From contig NZ_JAMXQS010000003.1 in assembly GCF_024053505.1 (NCBI RefSeq), forward strand, positions 310,001 to 374,000: a stretch of DNA of 64,000 bases. The letters run 5' to 3'. A program made the translations under genes and the position numbers. The first letter of the stretch is position 1. The number at the start of each line of letters is the position of its first letter. Of this stretch, positions 23,745 to 32,634 are shown piece after piece. Source of the stretch: Mesorhizobium liriopis. GTDB taxonomy: Bacteria > Pseudomonadota > Alphaproteobacteria > Rhizobiales > Rhizobiaceae. The notes beneath the pieces were generated by a model. It was not told the DNA's origin, did no database searches, and was given only the letters and a program-made list of their open reading frames with translations.

Positions 23745-25148
23745 TCAATGGATGGGCTCCAGGGTTTGGGCTCGAATGGCGGAGGCTCCTTCGAGCCATC
23801 GTGGCTGGTAAAGGGAAAGATCGGGAATGCCCGTGAGGTCGGGCTTCGAGACCGCGAGCGGTGCTGCGGCCCGACGCGTTTCGTGAGCGGCAAGCAGAGC
23901 GGCCCCGGCAGCGGTACCGGCCGCTTCGAGGCTGACCAGCACCTGTCTTTGAGGAACCAGCGCCTGCACGAGCGCGCCATAAAGCGGCTCGCGCACGAAA
24001 TTGCCGTCGAGCACCACGGTGCGCGCGGGTGGCAGGTCGGCCAGGCAACGGGCGGTGAGGAGTGCGGCGTAAAGGACCGCGAGCGTGAAACGGGCTTCGG
24101 GATCGTCGGCCAGCGGGCCTTCGAGCCGTCCTTGCCTTGCCGTTCCGGGGAAGAGGCCGTCGTCGGAGCCGAACGAGGGCAGCGCCAGCGTTCGGGTTTC
24201 GATCAGGCGCTTCACGATACCGAGTGACGCCGGCCCCCTCGCCTCGCCCGCGACGGCGGCGAATTCCCTGCCGCCCATGGTCAGCATGCCGGGCATGGGG
24301 CGCCCCATGATGTCGGCATTGCAGGCATGGCCGGGCCGCTCGCAATCGAAATCGACGCCGGTACGGTCGGTGAGAAGCACGATCCAGGTGCCTGTCGAGA
24401 CCACCGCAAGGTCGGAAAGGCCGCCGGCCTGATAGCGATAGAAATTGGCGGATGAGTCATGGATGCCGCAGAGCACGCGGGTTTCGGGCGAAAGACCGGT
24501 CCGCGATGCGAGCTGTGGCTTGAGGGGCCCGAGCACGTCCCAGGCGTTTCGCATGGGCGGCATCAGATGGCCCCAGCCTTTCAGCGCGACGAGCTTGGAC
24601 AAGCGCCCATCCGCCGGCGACCAGAGATGGGATTGGGCGGCAAGGCTCGTCACCTCGCTTGCCGCGACGCCGGAGAGCCGCCATGCCCAGTATTGCGGGC
24701 TCGCGAGAAAGGCCTGCGCCCGGCCGAACGCTGCTGGCCAGCAGCGCTCCATCCAGAGCATCTGGCGCGCCAGATGTGCCGCACCCAGCATTACCGCGGA
24801 GCCCCGCTCGCGGTAGGAGCCGACAATGCGGCGATACTCGTCCTCGACCTCGGCCGGCACGGACTGTTCGTAATCGACCATCGGCAAAGCGGGGCCATCG
24901 GCATCGACAAGCACGCCACCCGAGCCGTGGGCGGACGATACGATCGCTTCGATCGTGTGGCGGCTGCCGAGATCGCGCAAACCGTCCAGTAGCCATTTTT
25001 CGAGCCCACCCAGATCATGATGGCGGAACGGCGGGCCGTCATGGACATGATTGGGTGCGGAAAGCGTCTCGACCAGCGCGCCTTCAGGCGTCACGGCCGA
25101 AAGCTTGACGTTGGTCTTGCCGACGTCGAAGACCGCGACCGTCTTCAT
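23745..25148 (-). CDS. FGGY family carbohydrate kinase
   Basis: An ATP-dependent ketose or polyol kinase, 467 aa, of the group that includes rhamnulokinase and fuculokinase. The N-terminal phosphate loop is VAVFDVGKTNVKLSAV. The substrate-domain segment is GIHDSSANFYRY and the ATPase-domain glycine motif is LAVVSTGTWIVLL. The C-terminal FGGY signature is replaced by a diverged VVLDGNFVREPLYGALVQAL. The ATG overlaps the SIS gene stop as ATGA. It sits between the isomerase and the aldolase, so it should phosphorylate the ketose that the aldolase then splits. Confidence 0.88.
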   Translation of the reverse strand: MKTVAVFDVGKTNVKLSAVTPEGALVETLSAPNHVHDGPPFRHHDLGGLEKWLLDGLRDLGSRHTIEAIVSSAHGSGGVLVDADGPALPMVDYEQSVPAEVEDEYRRIVGSYRERGSAVMLGAAHLARQMLWMERCWPAAFGRAQAFLASPQYWAWRLSGVAASEVTSLAAQSHLWSPADGRLSKLVALKGWGHLMPPMRNAWDVLGPLKPQLASRTGLSPETRVLCGIHDSSANFYRYQAGGLSDLAVVSTGTWIVLLTDRTGVDFDCERPGHACNADIMGRPMPGMLTMGGREFAAVAGEARGPASLGIVKRLIETRTLALPSFGSDDGLFPGTARQGRLEGPLADDPEARFTLAVLYAALLTARCLADLPPARTVVLDGNFVREPLYGALVQALVPQRQVLVSLEAAGTAAGAALLAAHETRRAAAPLAVSKPDLTGIPDLSLYQPRWLEGASAIRAQTLEPIH

Positions 25149-25696
25149 TCGAGATTGGTATGGTTGGCGCGCATGGCCTCGGCCGAGATGCCAAGCCGGT
25201 TCTTCAGCTTGAGGACCATTGCCTCGAAAAGCAGAAACAGGCAGCCCTCGAAGACCGAACCCATGGGCAGGATCGAAACCGTCTCGCCCTGGTCGTCGGC
25301 CATGGTCTGGGCCGGCAAGACGAGAACCTCGTCCGCCATCCGGGGCACGCGCCCGTCAGGCTGAGCCGTGATGACGAGCACCTTGGCGCCCGCCGCCTTT
25401 GCCACGCCGACGAGCGCCACGGCCGTGGAGATCTCGCCGGGCCCGCAGGTGACGAGGAAAAGGTCGCCCGCGCCCAAATGAGGCGTGGTCATGTCGCCGA
25501 CCACCGAGACCGAGCGACCGAGATGAAAGAGGCGCATGGCGAAGCCACGAATCTGAAGCCCTTCGCGGCCGCCGCCGAAGACCGCGACATGGCGAGCATT
25601 GGCGATGGCCTCCACCGCGCGGTCGACCTCTTTTTCGTCGAGCCGGTCGAAAACGGAAACGAGTTCATCGGCCGCCTGCCGGTAGAGCGAGATCAC
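25145..25696 (-). CDS. SIS domain protein, 6-phospho-3-hexuloisomerase-like
   Basis: A sugar isomerase-fold protein of 183 aa. The motifs AVFGGGREGLQIRGFAMRLFHLGRSVSVVGD, TPHLGAGDLFLVTCGPGE and AGAKVLVIT follow the HxlB (phosphohexuloisomerase) layout closely. It would interconvert phosphorylated aldose and ketose. The start is GTG at 25696, preceded by AGGAG at eight bases and overlapping the permease stop as GTGA; longer frames only read through the permease gene. No partner hexulose-phosphate synthase (HxlA) is present, so the ribulose monophosphate route is unlikely and a catabolic isomerisation in this sugar pathway is more plausible. Confidence 0.85.
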   Translation of the reverse strand: MISLYRQAADELVSVFDRLDEKEVDRAVEAIANARHVAVFGGGREGLQIRGFAMRLFHLGRSVSVVGDMTTPHLGAGDLFLVTCGPGEISTAVALVGVAKAAGAKVLVITAQPDGRVPRMADEVLVLPAQTMADDQGETVSILPMGSVFEGCLFLLFEAMVLKLKNRLGISAEAMRANHTNLE

Positions 25697-26775
25697 GCGG
25701 ATTTCTCCTGCTGGTCCCGGCGGCGCAACGAAAAGATGTCGCCGAGGTAAGGCTTCAAGGTCTGGGCCGCGACCACGACGATCAGCGTCGCGCCCCAGAT
25801 GGCCAGCGTGAGATAGTTCGACAGGCCGAACTGGTTGAAGCCGGACGAGATCACCTGAAGCACGCTGAGCGCCACCATCAGACCGGTGATCGTGCCGAAG
25901 CCGCCGAAGGGGTCCACGCCGCCCAGAACGGCCGCGAGGATGGTCACGAGCAGATAGGACTGCGCATAGTCCGCGCTTGCCGAGTTGAAGGTCGCGACCA
26001 TCACGAGCGCGGCCACGAAGCATGTCAGGCTCGACATCGTGTAAACGCCGACCAGAACGCGCTTCACGTCGATCGCGGAATAGCGCGTGGCCTCGAGATT
26101 CGAGCCGATCATCGCACAGGCGATGCCGAAAGCGGTGCGCTTGAGAACGACGCCGACGAAGACTGCAGCGAAGATCAGGATCAGGAAGATCACCGGCACC
26201 CCGAAAACCGAGCCGTTGAGCGTGGAGGAAAGAATTTCCGGCACGCCCGACAGCGCGCGTCCGCGCGTGAGGTAGATGCTGATCCCGTCGATCAGCGATT
26301 TGGTGCCGAGCGTCACGAGGATCGGGTGGACACCCGTATAGGCGACGAGCGCGCCCGTCACGAGGCCGATCACGAGGCAAAGCGCGAGCCCCGCCAGCAT
26401 GGCGAGCGCGATCACGCCGAGCGTGGCGCCCACGCCCGCATCCGGTACGAGCAGGCTGTTCATGATCCACACCATCAGCAGCGCACACTGGTTGGTGGTC
26501 GCGATAATGGCGAGGTTCAAGCCACCGGTGATCAGCGGCACGACCATGGCGAGCGACAGGAGCCCGAGCAGCGGCAGCTGGAACATGAAGGATTGCAGCG
26601 TGCCGACGCTCGCAAAGCCCGGGATGAACAGCGAGAACACGACGACCAGCACAACGAGCAGGCCGATCAACCCTGCCTGACCGCCCGGCATCCCGCCACG
26701 CAGCCGCGTCATCAGCCCCGACAGGCTGCTTTGCGCTTCGGCGAGCGAAGTCGTGGCATCCCGTTGCTCAGCCAT
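25693..26775 (-). CDS. ribose-type (CUT2) ABC transporter permease
   Basis: A membrane subunit of a CUT2 sugar importer, 360 aa, with about ten hydrophobic segments after a polar N-terminal stretch of about 30 residues. Family landmarks are MVVPLITGGLNLAI, TGVHPILVTLGTKSLIDGISIYLTRGRAL, and TILAAVLGGVDPFGGFGTITGLMVALSVLQVISSGFN. Its start overlaps the stop of the other permease by eight bases. Having two permeases suggests a heterodimeric channel, as in the LsrC/LsrD arrangement. Confidence 0.9.
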   Translation of the reverse strand: MAEQRDATTSLAEAQSSLSGLMTRLRGGMPGGQAGLIGLLVVLVVVFSLFIPGFASVGTLQSFMFQLPLLGLLSLAMVVPLITGGLNLAIIATTNQCALLMVWIMNSLLVPDAGVGATLGVIALAMLAGLALCLVIGLVTGALVAYTGVHPILVTLGTKSLIDGISIYLTRGRALSGVPEILSSTLNGSVFGVPVIFLILIFAAVFVGVVLKRTAFGIACAMIGSNLEATRYSAIDVKRVLVGVYTMSSLTCFVAALVMVATFNSASADYAQSYLLVTILAAVLGGVDPFGGFGTITGLMVALSVLQVISSGFNQFGLSNYLTLAIWGATLIVVVAAQTLKPYLGDIFSLRRRDQQEKSA

Positions 26776-27826
26776 GGGTTGAGGCCTCCCCGATGCCGCG
26801 CAGGCGGCGGCCGCGCCGCGAGCTGATCACCGTCACGGAGGTTGATACGAGGATCGTCAGGCCGATCACGATCTGGAAGAAGTAGGACGAGACGCCGAGC
26901 AGGTTGAGCCCGTTCTGGAGCATGGCGAGAAGCACGATGCCGAGCAGCACGCCGGGCACGGTGCCGATGCCGCCCGTGAGGCTCGCGCCGCCCAGAACGG
27001 CGGCCGACAACACGGCGAGCTCGGTGTTGGCGAAGGCGTTGGGCACGCTTTCGCCCACGCGATGCGCCTGCAACATGCCGGCAAGCGCTGCGGTGAAGCC
27101 GAGATAGCCATAGGCCACGAAATGCAGGCGTGCGATAGGGACGCCGATGCGCCGCGCGGCTTCGGCGTTACCGCCCATGGCATAAAGCTGGCGGCCGACC
27201 GACAGGCGCGTCATCATCGCCCAAGTGACGAGGGCGACCACGATCATGAGGACGATGGGCAGTGTGATGCGGGCAAGATCGCCCGAGGCGGTCTCGGTCT
27301 GGAAGAAGGTGATGCGCGTCGTCCACCAGTCGGGCAGCGTGTAGATCGAGCGGCCGCCGGAGAAATACATCAGCAGCGAAAAGGACACGCTCATCATCGC
27401 GATGGTGGCAATGATCGAGGTGATGCGCAGGTAAAAGATCAGCGCAGCGTTCAGGCAGCCCAGCGCCGTGCCGATCAGGAGGCCGGCAAGGATCACGAGC
27501 GGCGCGGGCAAGCCCATCTGGGACGCCAGAAGGGCCGCGCAATATTGGGAAACGGAGGCGGTCGCGGCGAACGATATGTCGATGCCGCCCGCCACCAGCA
27601 CCACGAACAGCCCCATCGCCATCACCGCCTGCACCGAATAGGTCTCAAGCAGGTCGATCACGTTGGGCAGTGACAGAAAGCCGGGCGCGAGGGCCGAAAA
27701 CAGCGCGCCGACGATCAGGATCACCAGGAGAAGCCAGAATTCCGGCCGGCGGCGCAGGCGGGTGAGACCGGCACGCCCGTCGCTCGCGTGAGGTACGGCA
27801 CCCGCAACCGAAAGCGCGTCAGGCAT
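26768..27826 (-). CDS. ribose-type (CUT2) ABC transporter permease
   Basis: The first permease of the importer, 352 aa. It contains MGLFVVLVAGGIDISFAATASVSQY (the GGIDLS-type motif of RbsC proteins) and VLSAAVLGGASLTGGIGTVPGVLLGIVLLAMLQNGLNLLG. Its start overlaps the ATPase stop by eight bases. It works with the permease at 25693, the double ATPase and the periplasmic receptor. Confidence 0.9.
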   Translation of the reverse strand: MPDALSVAGAVPHASDGRAGLTRLRRRPEFWLLLVILIVGALFSALAPGFLSLPNVIDLLETYSVQAVMAMGLFVVLVAGGIDISFAATASVSQYCAALLASQMGLPAPLVILAGLLIGTALGCLNAALIFYLRITSIIATIAMMSVSFSLLMYFSGGRSIYTLPDWWTTRITFFQTETASGDLARITLPIVLMIVVALVTWAMMTRLSVGRQLYAMGGNAEAARRIGVPIARLHFVAYGYLGFTAALAGMLQAHRVGESVPNAFANTELAVLSAAVLGGASLTGGIGTVPGVLLGIVLLAMLQNGLNLLGVSSYFFQIVIGLTILVSTSVTVISSRRGRRLRGIGEASTHG

Positions 27827-29312
27827 AGATGCGCTCCTCCATCTCGTGCTCGGAAATCCGCCCCGGCACCGTTTCGCCGACCAGCCGTCCGGCGCGCATG
27901 TGAAGCACGCGATCGCAGGTGGCGAAGACTTCGGACACTTCGTCGGAGATCAGCAGCACGCCCACACCCCGGGCGGCGAGCTCGGCGACCACTTCGTAGA
28001 TGCCCTGCTTGTTCTTGATGTCGACGCCGACCGTCGGACTGTCGAGGATCAGAAGCTTGGGCGCCGCGGCCAACCATTTGGCAAGCACCACGCGCTGCTG
28101 GTTGCCGCCCGACAGCGTCTGAACGGGGCGGTCGAGACCCGGAATCTTGATGGCGAGGCGCTTCACCCATTCGCCGGCCAGCTGACGGCGCCGGCGCGGC
28201 GGGATGAGACCGAAGCGGTTGGCGAGCCCCTTCATCACCGCGAGGTTCACATTATCCTCGATGGATTGCGGCAGCACCACGCCGAGGCTCAACCGGTCTT
28301 CCGACACATAGGCGATACCCGCGCGCACCGCCTCGCGGTTCGAGCGCAGAACGAGCGGCTTGCCGTCGAGCAGGATCTCACCGCCCTCCGCACGGCTCAT
28401 GCCGAACAGGGTCAGCGCCAGTTCCGTGCGGCCGGCACCCAGCAGGCCGACCAGCCCCAGCACCTCGCCCTTGCGCAGCGTGAAGCTCACATCGGCGAAC
28501 TCGCCCCGCCGGGACAGGTTCCTCACCTCGAGCAAGGGCGGGGCAGCACTCATGTCGCGCGCGACCACGGCATGGTCGATGTCGAGCCCGGTCATCAGAT
28601 GGGCGATGCGACGCTGGTCGACCTCATGGACGGGCCAGGTCCCAACCTTGCGCCCGTCGCGCATCACCGTCACGCGCTCGGCGATCTCCACCACCTCGTC
28701 CAGCCTGTGGGACACGAAGACGACCGCGATGCCGTCAGCCTTCAGCCGCGCGACGATGGCGAGCAGGCGGTCCACCTCGGCGCGGGTGAGTGAGGCCGTC
28801 GGCTCATCCATGAAGATCAGCCGCGCTTGCGCCGCCAGCCCCCGCGCGATGGCCACGATCTGCCGCTCGGCGACGGACAGGTCGGAAACCAGCGCGGACA
28901 GGTCGAGCGTGAGATCGAGCCGGGCGAGCACCCGACGCGCGATCGCCTTCATCTGCCCCGTCCGAACGGGCTTGAGCGCACCGTCGAGATGGCTTTCGAC
29001 GGCGATGTTCTCGGCCACCGAAAGGTTCGGGAAGAGCGACAGGTCCTGGAAGATCACCTGAATGCCGAGCGCCTTGGCCTTGGCGGGATCGAGCGGCAGC
29101 ACATCCTTTCCCTCGATCTCGATCGTGCCGGCGGAAGGCGGATGGACGCCCGCCACCGTCTTGATCAGGGTGGACTTGCCGCAGCCGTTTTCCCCGACGA
29201 GGCAGTGCACTTCGCCCGGGCGCACATCCCAGTCGATGTCTTCGAGCGCGCGCACGCCGCCGAAGCGCTTGGAAAGCCCGCTCAGCCGCAGGAACGGCAC
29301 CTCTTCTTCCAT
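27819..29312 (-). CDS. ribose-type (CUT2) ABC transporter double ATPase
   Basis: A 497-aa protein with two ATPase modules in tandem, as in RbsA, XylG and MglA. Module one has Walker A VGENGCGKSTLIKTVAG, signature LSVAERQIVAIARGL and Walker B IFMDEPTASLT. Module two has a degenerate Walker A (LVGLLGAGRTELALTLFG), signature LSGGNQQRVVLAKWLA and Walker B ILDSPTVGVDI, with Ser in place of Glu. The degeneracy of the second site is normal for the family. A 68-bp gap containing a strong hairpin separates it from the upstream binding-protein gene. Confidence 0.93.
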   Translation of the reverse strand: MEEEVPFLRLSGLSKRFGGVRALEDIDWDVRPGEVHCLVGENGCGKSTLIKTVAGVHPPSAGTIEIEGKDVLPLDPAKAKALGIQVIFQDLSLFPNLSVAENIAVESHLDGALKPVRTGQMKAIARRVLARLDLTLDLSALVSDLSVAERQIVAIARGLAAQARLIFMDEPTASLTRAEVDRLLAIVARLKADGIAVVFVSHRLDEVVEIAERVTVMRDGRKVGTWPVHEVDQRRIAHLMTGLDIDHAVVARDMSAAPPLLEVRNLSRRGEFADVSFTLRKGEVLGLVGLLGAGRTELALTLFGMSRAEGGEILLDGKPLVLRSNREAVRAGIAYVSEDRLSLGVVLPQSIEDNVNLAVMKGLANRFGLIPPRRRRQLAGEWVKRLAIKIPGLDRPVQTLSGGNQQRVVLAKWLAAAPKLLILDSPTVGVDIKNKQGIYEVVAELAARGVGVLLISDEVSEVFATCDRVLHMRAGRLVGETVPGRISEHEMEERIYA

Positions 29313-29338
29313 CAGGACCTCTCGAACCGGAACAAGGA

Positions 29339-29361
29339 CCGGCAGTCTCTCCGACTGCCGG
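29339..29361 (-). repeat. intercistronic hairpin between binding-protein and ATPase genes
   Basis: A perfect nine-base stem (CCGGCAGTC / GACTGCCGG) with a five-base loop, 20 bp after the binding-protein stop. No U-tract follows on the minus strand, so it probably does not terminate all transcripts. Hairpins in this position commonly stabilise the upstream mRNA and give the receptor an excess over the membrane subunits. Confidence 0.55.
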
Positions 29362-29380
29362 CAAGACTTGCGGAAACGGG

Positions 29381-30385
29381 CTAGAGCCCCAGTTCCGCGA
29401 GCCGGTCGATGTTGGCCTTGTCGAGCGATTCCAGTTTCTGCGCCTGGATCAGCTTCTTGTCGGGATAGACACGGACGGGGCCGACGCCAGTCAGTTCCAT
29501 GTTGTCCTTGATCTCCTGGCCGGCGGCGAGCATGGAGGCGAGCTGGACGAAGATCTCGCCCGCCGTCATCGGGTTCCAGATGAAGCCCCCGCGGATAACG
29601 CCGGACTTCACATATTTCGCACCCTGCCCCGGCGAGAAGCCGCCGACCAGTGCGATGCTTTCCGCCTTGCCGCGATCGTCGAGCACACGCGCGGCCCCGA
29701 TCGGACCCTGGCTGCCGAAGGTCAGGATGCCCTTGAGGTCTGGGTTGGCGCGAAGCTGGTCCTGCGTGGTCTTGATGCTGTCGTCCACGCTTTCGGCAAC
29801 GCCGAAGCGGTCGCCGAGCATCTGCATCTTCGGATATTTTTCCTTCTGGTATGCAATGGCCGCATCGGCCCAGGCATTGTGCAGCGGCACGGTGAGCGAG
29901 CCGACATAGACGATGTACTGGCCTTCCTCGCCCATTTCCTTGGCGAGCAGGTCCATATGCGCCTTGCCGTAGCCGTCCACGGTGGTCAGCTCGAAATCCC
30001 AGTCCTTTTCCTTCTGGTCCGGGCCTTCATGGGCGATGACCTTGATGCCCGCCTGCCTCGCGCGGCCGAGCACGGGCTCAAGCGCGGCGGAATCGTTCGG
30101 CACGATGCCGATCACCGCCACTTTACGCGCGATCAGGTCTTCGATGGCGCGCACCTGCTGGGCGGCGTCGGCCTGTGTCGGGCCGACCATCCAGGCATCG
30201 ACCTTGAATTCAGGCGAGGCCTTCTTAATGCCGGCCTCCATCGCGTTGAACCATGGAATGCCGCCGATCTTGACGACGATGCCGGTCTGCGGATCGGCGG
30301 CATAGGCAATGCCCGTCGCGCCGAGCGTGGCGGCGGCCACGCCGGTGCCGAGCGCTGCAAGCGCCGTTCGTCTGGAAATGTTCAT
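29381..30385 (-). CDS. ribose-type (CUT2) ABC transporter substrate-binding protein
   Basis: The periplasmic sugar receptor, 334 aa, type I periplasmic-binding fold (Peripla_BP_4 class). The N-terminus ISRRTALAALGTGVAAATLG has a twin-arginine-like motif before a hydrophobic core and AYA cleavage site, so export by Tat is possible. Mature landmarks are WMVGPTQADAAQQVRAIEDLIARKVAVIGIVPNDSAAL and LKGILTFGSQGPIGAARVL. I use the ATG at 30385, preceded by GGGAGG at seven bases; an upstream ATG at 30406 is not supported. The gene lies 33 bp after the LacI gene, so regulator and receptor share a message. The ligand is unknown. Confidence 0.92.
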   Translation of the reverse strand: MNISRRTALAALGTGVAAATLGATGIAYAADPQTGIVVKIGGIPWFNAMEAGIKKASPEFKVDAWMVGPTQADAAQQVRAIEDLIARKVAVIGIVPNDSAALEPVLGRARQAGIKVIAHEGPDQKEKDWDFELTTVDGYGKAHMDLLAKEMGEEGQYIVYVGSLTVPLHNAWADAAIAYQKEKYPKMQMLGDRFGVAESVDDSIKTTQDQLRANPDLKGILTFGSQGPIGAARVLDDRGKAESIALVGGFSPGQGAKYVKSGVIRGGFIWNPMTAGEIFVQLASMLAAGQEIKDNMELTGVGPVRVYPDKKLIQAQKLESLDKANIDRLAELGL

Positions 30386-30418
30386 GCTCGTTCCTCCCGA
30401 GTTCAAGCAATGGATTGA

Positions 30419-31462
30419 TCAGGCCGTCTCGCTCCTCCGCGAGGTTCGGCACCGCGGCAGGGTCGAGCCGCGGATCTCTATGGCGCAGCGCAGGCGCCGG
30501 ATCTGTTTTCGGTCTCTCTTTCTCTCTTCGGCCCGATCCTCTTCGAGCCGCCGGACGAGGTGCCGCCATGCGGCCTGCGCCATCTCCTCGACGGGCTGGC
30601 GCACGGCGGTGATAGGTGGCGAAACGAGCCGCATCCATTCCATCTCGTCGAAGCTCGCAAAGGCGATGTCGTGCGGAATGGAAAGCCCGACCTCGCCCAG
30701 CAGCCGATAAGCGGCGATGCTGGTCTGGTGATCGAGCGCGAACAGCGCCCGGGGCGGGTTTGGGCCTCTAAGCCGTTCTTCCAGCAGTTGGAAGCGGGCA
30801 TCATCATCGATGCCGACCTCGATCAGTTCCGCCCGCATCGGGCCGGCAGCCGCACGAAACCCATCCCAGCGTTCGCGCACATTGGTGATGCCGAGGCTGG
30901 TGCCGAGAACAAGGCAGTCGGCGAAGCCTTGCTCGGAGAGATGCGCCGCGATCGATGCGGCCGCCGAACCATTGTTCACCGCGATCAGGTCGAAGGCGTG
31001 GTCGTCGGGGATACGGTCGGCCACCACGACCGGCCCGCCCAAGCCCTGTGGCAGGCGGTCGGTCAAAGCCCCGTCGCAAGGTATCACGATGAGGCCGGCG
31101 GGACGCCATGCGCGCAGATCGTCGAGCCGGGCACGCTCTTCTTCAGCGTTGTTGCGCGCGGACACCACGATAAGATCGAACCCGTCGAGGCGCGCGACAT
31201 GCTCCAGCGTCGAAACGAAGCTCGCGAACATGGGATTTGTAAGATCGGGCACCACCACGCCCGCAAGCCGATGGCGCTCGGAGCGCATCTGCGAGGCCGC
31301 GCGGCTCACCACATAGCCCAGTTCGCGCACGGCTAGATGAACGCGCGACGCGAAATCCGGCGACACGTTCGGCTTGTTATTGAGCACGTTGGAAACGGTC
31401 GCCACGGACACGCCGGCGCGCTCTGCCACAAGGCGAATAGACGGCACGGAACGCTTATTCAT
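30419..31462 (-). CDS. LacI family transcriptional regulator
   Basis: A sugar-responsive repressor, 347 aa. The N-terminal helix-turn-helix and hinge read IRLVAERAGVSVATVSNVLNNKPNVSPDFASRV and end in the hinge region GYVVSRAASQMRSER. The periplasmic-binding-like effector domain follows (RLAGVVVPDLTNPMFASFV). The C-terminus is unusually basic and extended after residue 310 or so (ERKRDRKQIRRLR). I start at the ATG at 31462 (MNKRSVPSIR), ten bases after GGAGG. It is the first gene of the eight-gene sugar operon and is divergent from the epimerase gene. A LacI-type palindrome lies about 40 bp upstream, so it probably represses itself and both transcripts. Confidence 0.92.
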   Translation of the reverse strand: MNKRSVPSIRLVAERAGVSVATVSNVLNNKPNVSPDFASRVHLAVRELGYVVSRAASQMRSERHRLAGVVVPDLTNPMFASFVSTLEHVARLDGFDLIVVSARNNAEEERARLDDLRAWRPAGLIVIPCDGALTDRLPQGLGGPVVVADRIPDDHAFDLIAVNNGSAAASIAAHLSEQGFADCLVLGTSLGITNVRERWDGFRAAAGPMRAELIEVGIDDDARFQLLEERLRGPNPPRALFALDHQTSIAAYRLLGEVGLSIPHDIAFASFDEMEWMRLVSPPITAVRQPVEEMAQAAWRHLVRRLEEDRAEERKRDRKQIRRLRCAIEIRGSTLPRCRTSRRSETA

Positions 31463-31502
31463 CAAGCACAAGCCTCCTCGCCTTGCATGATGTCCGCTTT
31501 GG

Positions 31503-31514
31503 TGAAACGTTTTA
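31503..31514. promoter_or_regulatory. LacI-family operator-like palindrome
   Basis: TGAAACGTTTTA has a perfect AAACGTTT core with the central CG typical of LacI/GalR operators; only the outer pair deviates. It lies between the divergent LacI and epimerase genes, 40 bp from the LacI start and 118 bp from the epimerase start, where one bound dimer could influence both promoters. Confidence 0.6.
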
Positions 31515-31631
31515 TTGAAGGCTAGACATTCCTGCGCGACGTGTCAATTCTACTCAGGCGACGTTTCTGCTTGGCCTGACCATGCTTCAGTGCAGCATTT
31601 GCTTCGCAATTGCGAAATGGGAGGAAGAACC

Positions 31632-32528
31632 ATGAACAAGCTCGGAGTCCATGCGCTCGTCTGGGAAGCGGGATGGAGCCATGAGGAATGTGCCCGCGCG
31701 ATCCAGAAGACGGCCGAGGTCGGCTACGACTTCATCGAAGCGCCGGCACTCGACCCCAGCCTGATCGACCCGGATTTCACGCGACGCCAGCTTGAACAGG
31801 CGGGCATCGGGATCAATTTCTCGCTCGGCCTTGATTTCAACAGCGACATTTCCTCGGGCGACGCCGAAAAGCGCAAGCGCGGCCAGAAGAAGCTCGAAGA
31901 CGCCATCGCCGTGTGCCGTGACTGCGGCGGCTCCATCATCGGCGGCATTCTCTATTCGGCCTTCGGCAAATATGACCGCCCACCGACGGCGGACGGGATC
32001 GCCCAGTCGGCCGAGACCTTGCGCACCGTCGCCGCGATCGCGGCACGCAGCGATATCACCCTCGTGCTCGAAGTGGTGAACCGCTACGAGACCAATATCT
32101 GCAACACGGCCGCGCAAGGCGTGGAGATGGCCAAACGCGTCGGCGCACCGAACGTGAAGGTGCATCTCGACGTCTACCATATGAACATCGAGGAATCCGA
32201 CATCGGCTCGGCCATCGTGGAAACGGGCGATCATCTCGGTTATTTCCACACCGGCGACAGCCATCGCGGCTATATGGGGTCCGGGTCGATCGACCTCGCC
32301 TCGGTATTCCGCGCCCTCGTCCGCGCGAACTATCAGGGGCCGATCACCTTCGAAAGCTTCTCGTCCCGCGTCGTCGGCCAGCCGCTCGAAGGAATCCTGG
32401 GCATCTGGCGCAATCTCTGGGACAACGGCCAGGACCTCGCTTCCCACGCACTCATGTACACCAAGGCCCAACTCAAGGCCGCCCAGGAAGCCAAGCGGCA
32501 GGCGGAAGAGCGCAGCAGGCTGCCGTGA
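31632..32528 (+). CDS. sugar epimerase, D-tagatose/D-psicose 3-epimerase-like
   Basis: A TIM-barrel sugar isomerase/epimerase of 298 aa. The opening KLGVHALVWEAGW and the metal-site segments LVLEVVNRYET, VHLDVYHMNIEE, GYFHTGDSHRGYMGSGSID and PITFESFSS line up with the Glu-Asp-His-Glu metal ligands of the ketose 3-epimerase family. It would epimerise a free ketohexose or ketopentose at C3. The ATG at 31632 follows GGGAGGA; longer frames run into the operator region. It is divergent from, and probably co-regulated with, the LacI-headed operon, and it would supply the ketose to the FGGY kinase. A strong terminator follows at 32551. Confidence 0.88.
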   Translation: MNKLGVHALVWEAGWSHEECARAIQKTAEVGYDFIEAPALDPSLIDPDFTRRQLEQAGIGINFSLGLDFNSDISSGDAEKRKRGQKKLEDAIAVCRDCGGSIIGGILYSAFGKYDRPPTADGIAQSAETLRTVAAIAARSDITLVLEVVNRYETNICNTAAQGVEMAKRVGAPNVKVHLDVYHMNIEESDIGSAIVETGDHLGYFHTGDSHRGYMGSGSIDLASVFRALVRANYQGPITFESFSSRVVGQPLEGILGIWRNLWDNGQDLASHALMYTKAQLKAAQEAKRQAEERSRLP

Positions 32529-32550
32529 ACGATTGAACAGATTCCCAGTA

Positions 32551-32590
32551 CGACAAGGGCCGGCTCAGGTGACTGAGCCGGCCCTTGTCG
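32551..32590 (+). terminator. strong rho-independent terminator
   Basis: A perfect 18-base stem (arms 32551-32568 and 32573-32590, beginning CGACAAGGGCC) with the four-base loop GTGA, followed by TTTCGTC on the plus strand. It lies 22 bp after the epimerase stop and 45 bp beyond the end of the giant minus-strand gene, so it probably stops transcription from both sides. A smaller GGAGGG/CCCTCC hairpin at 32610-32629 stands directly after the giant gene. Confidence 0.85.
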
Positions 32591-32634
32591 TTTCGTCTGG
32601 CTGAAGAGCGGAGGGGACTTCATCCCTCCCAGCA

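Noticed and set aside
25697-26488. N-terminal extension of the SIS protein to a 447-residue product
   Set aside because: The extra sequence is an off-frame reading of the permease gene. A GTG with a strong ribosome site and a four-base overlap marks the real start at 25696.
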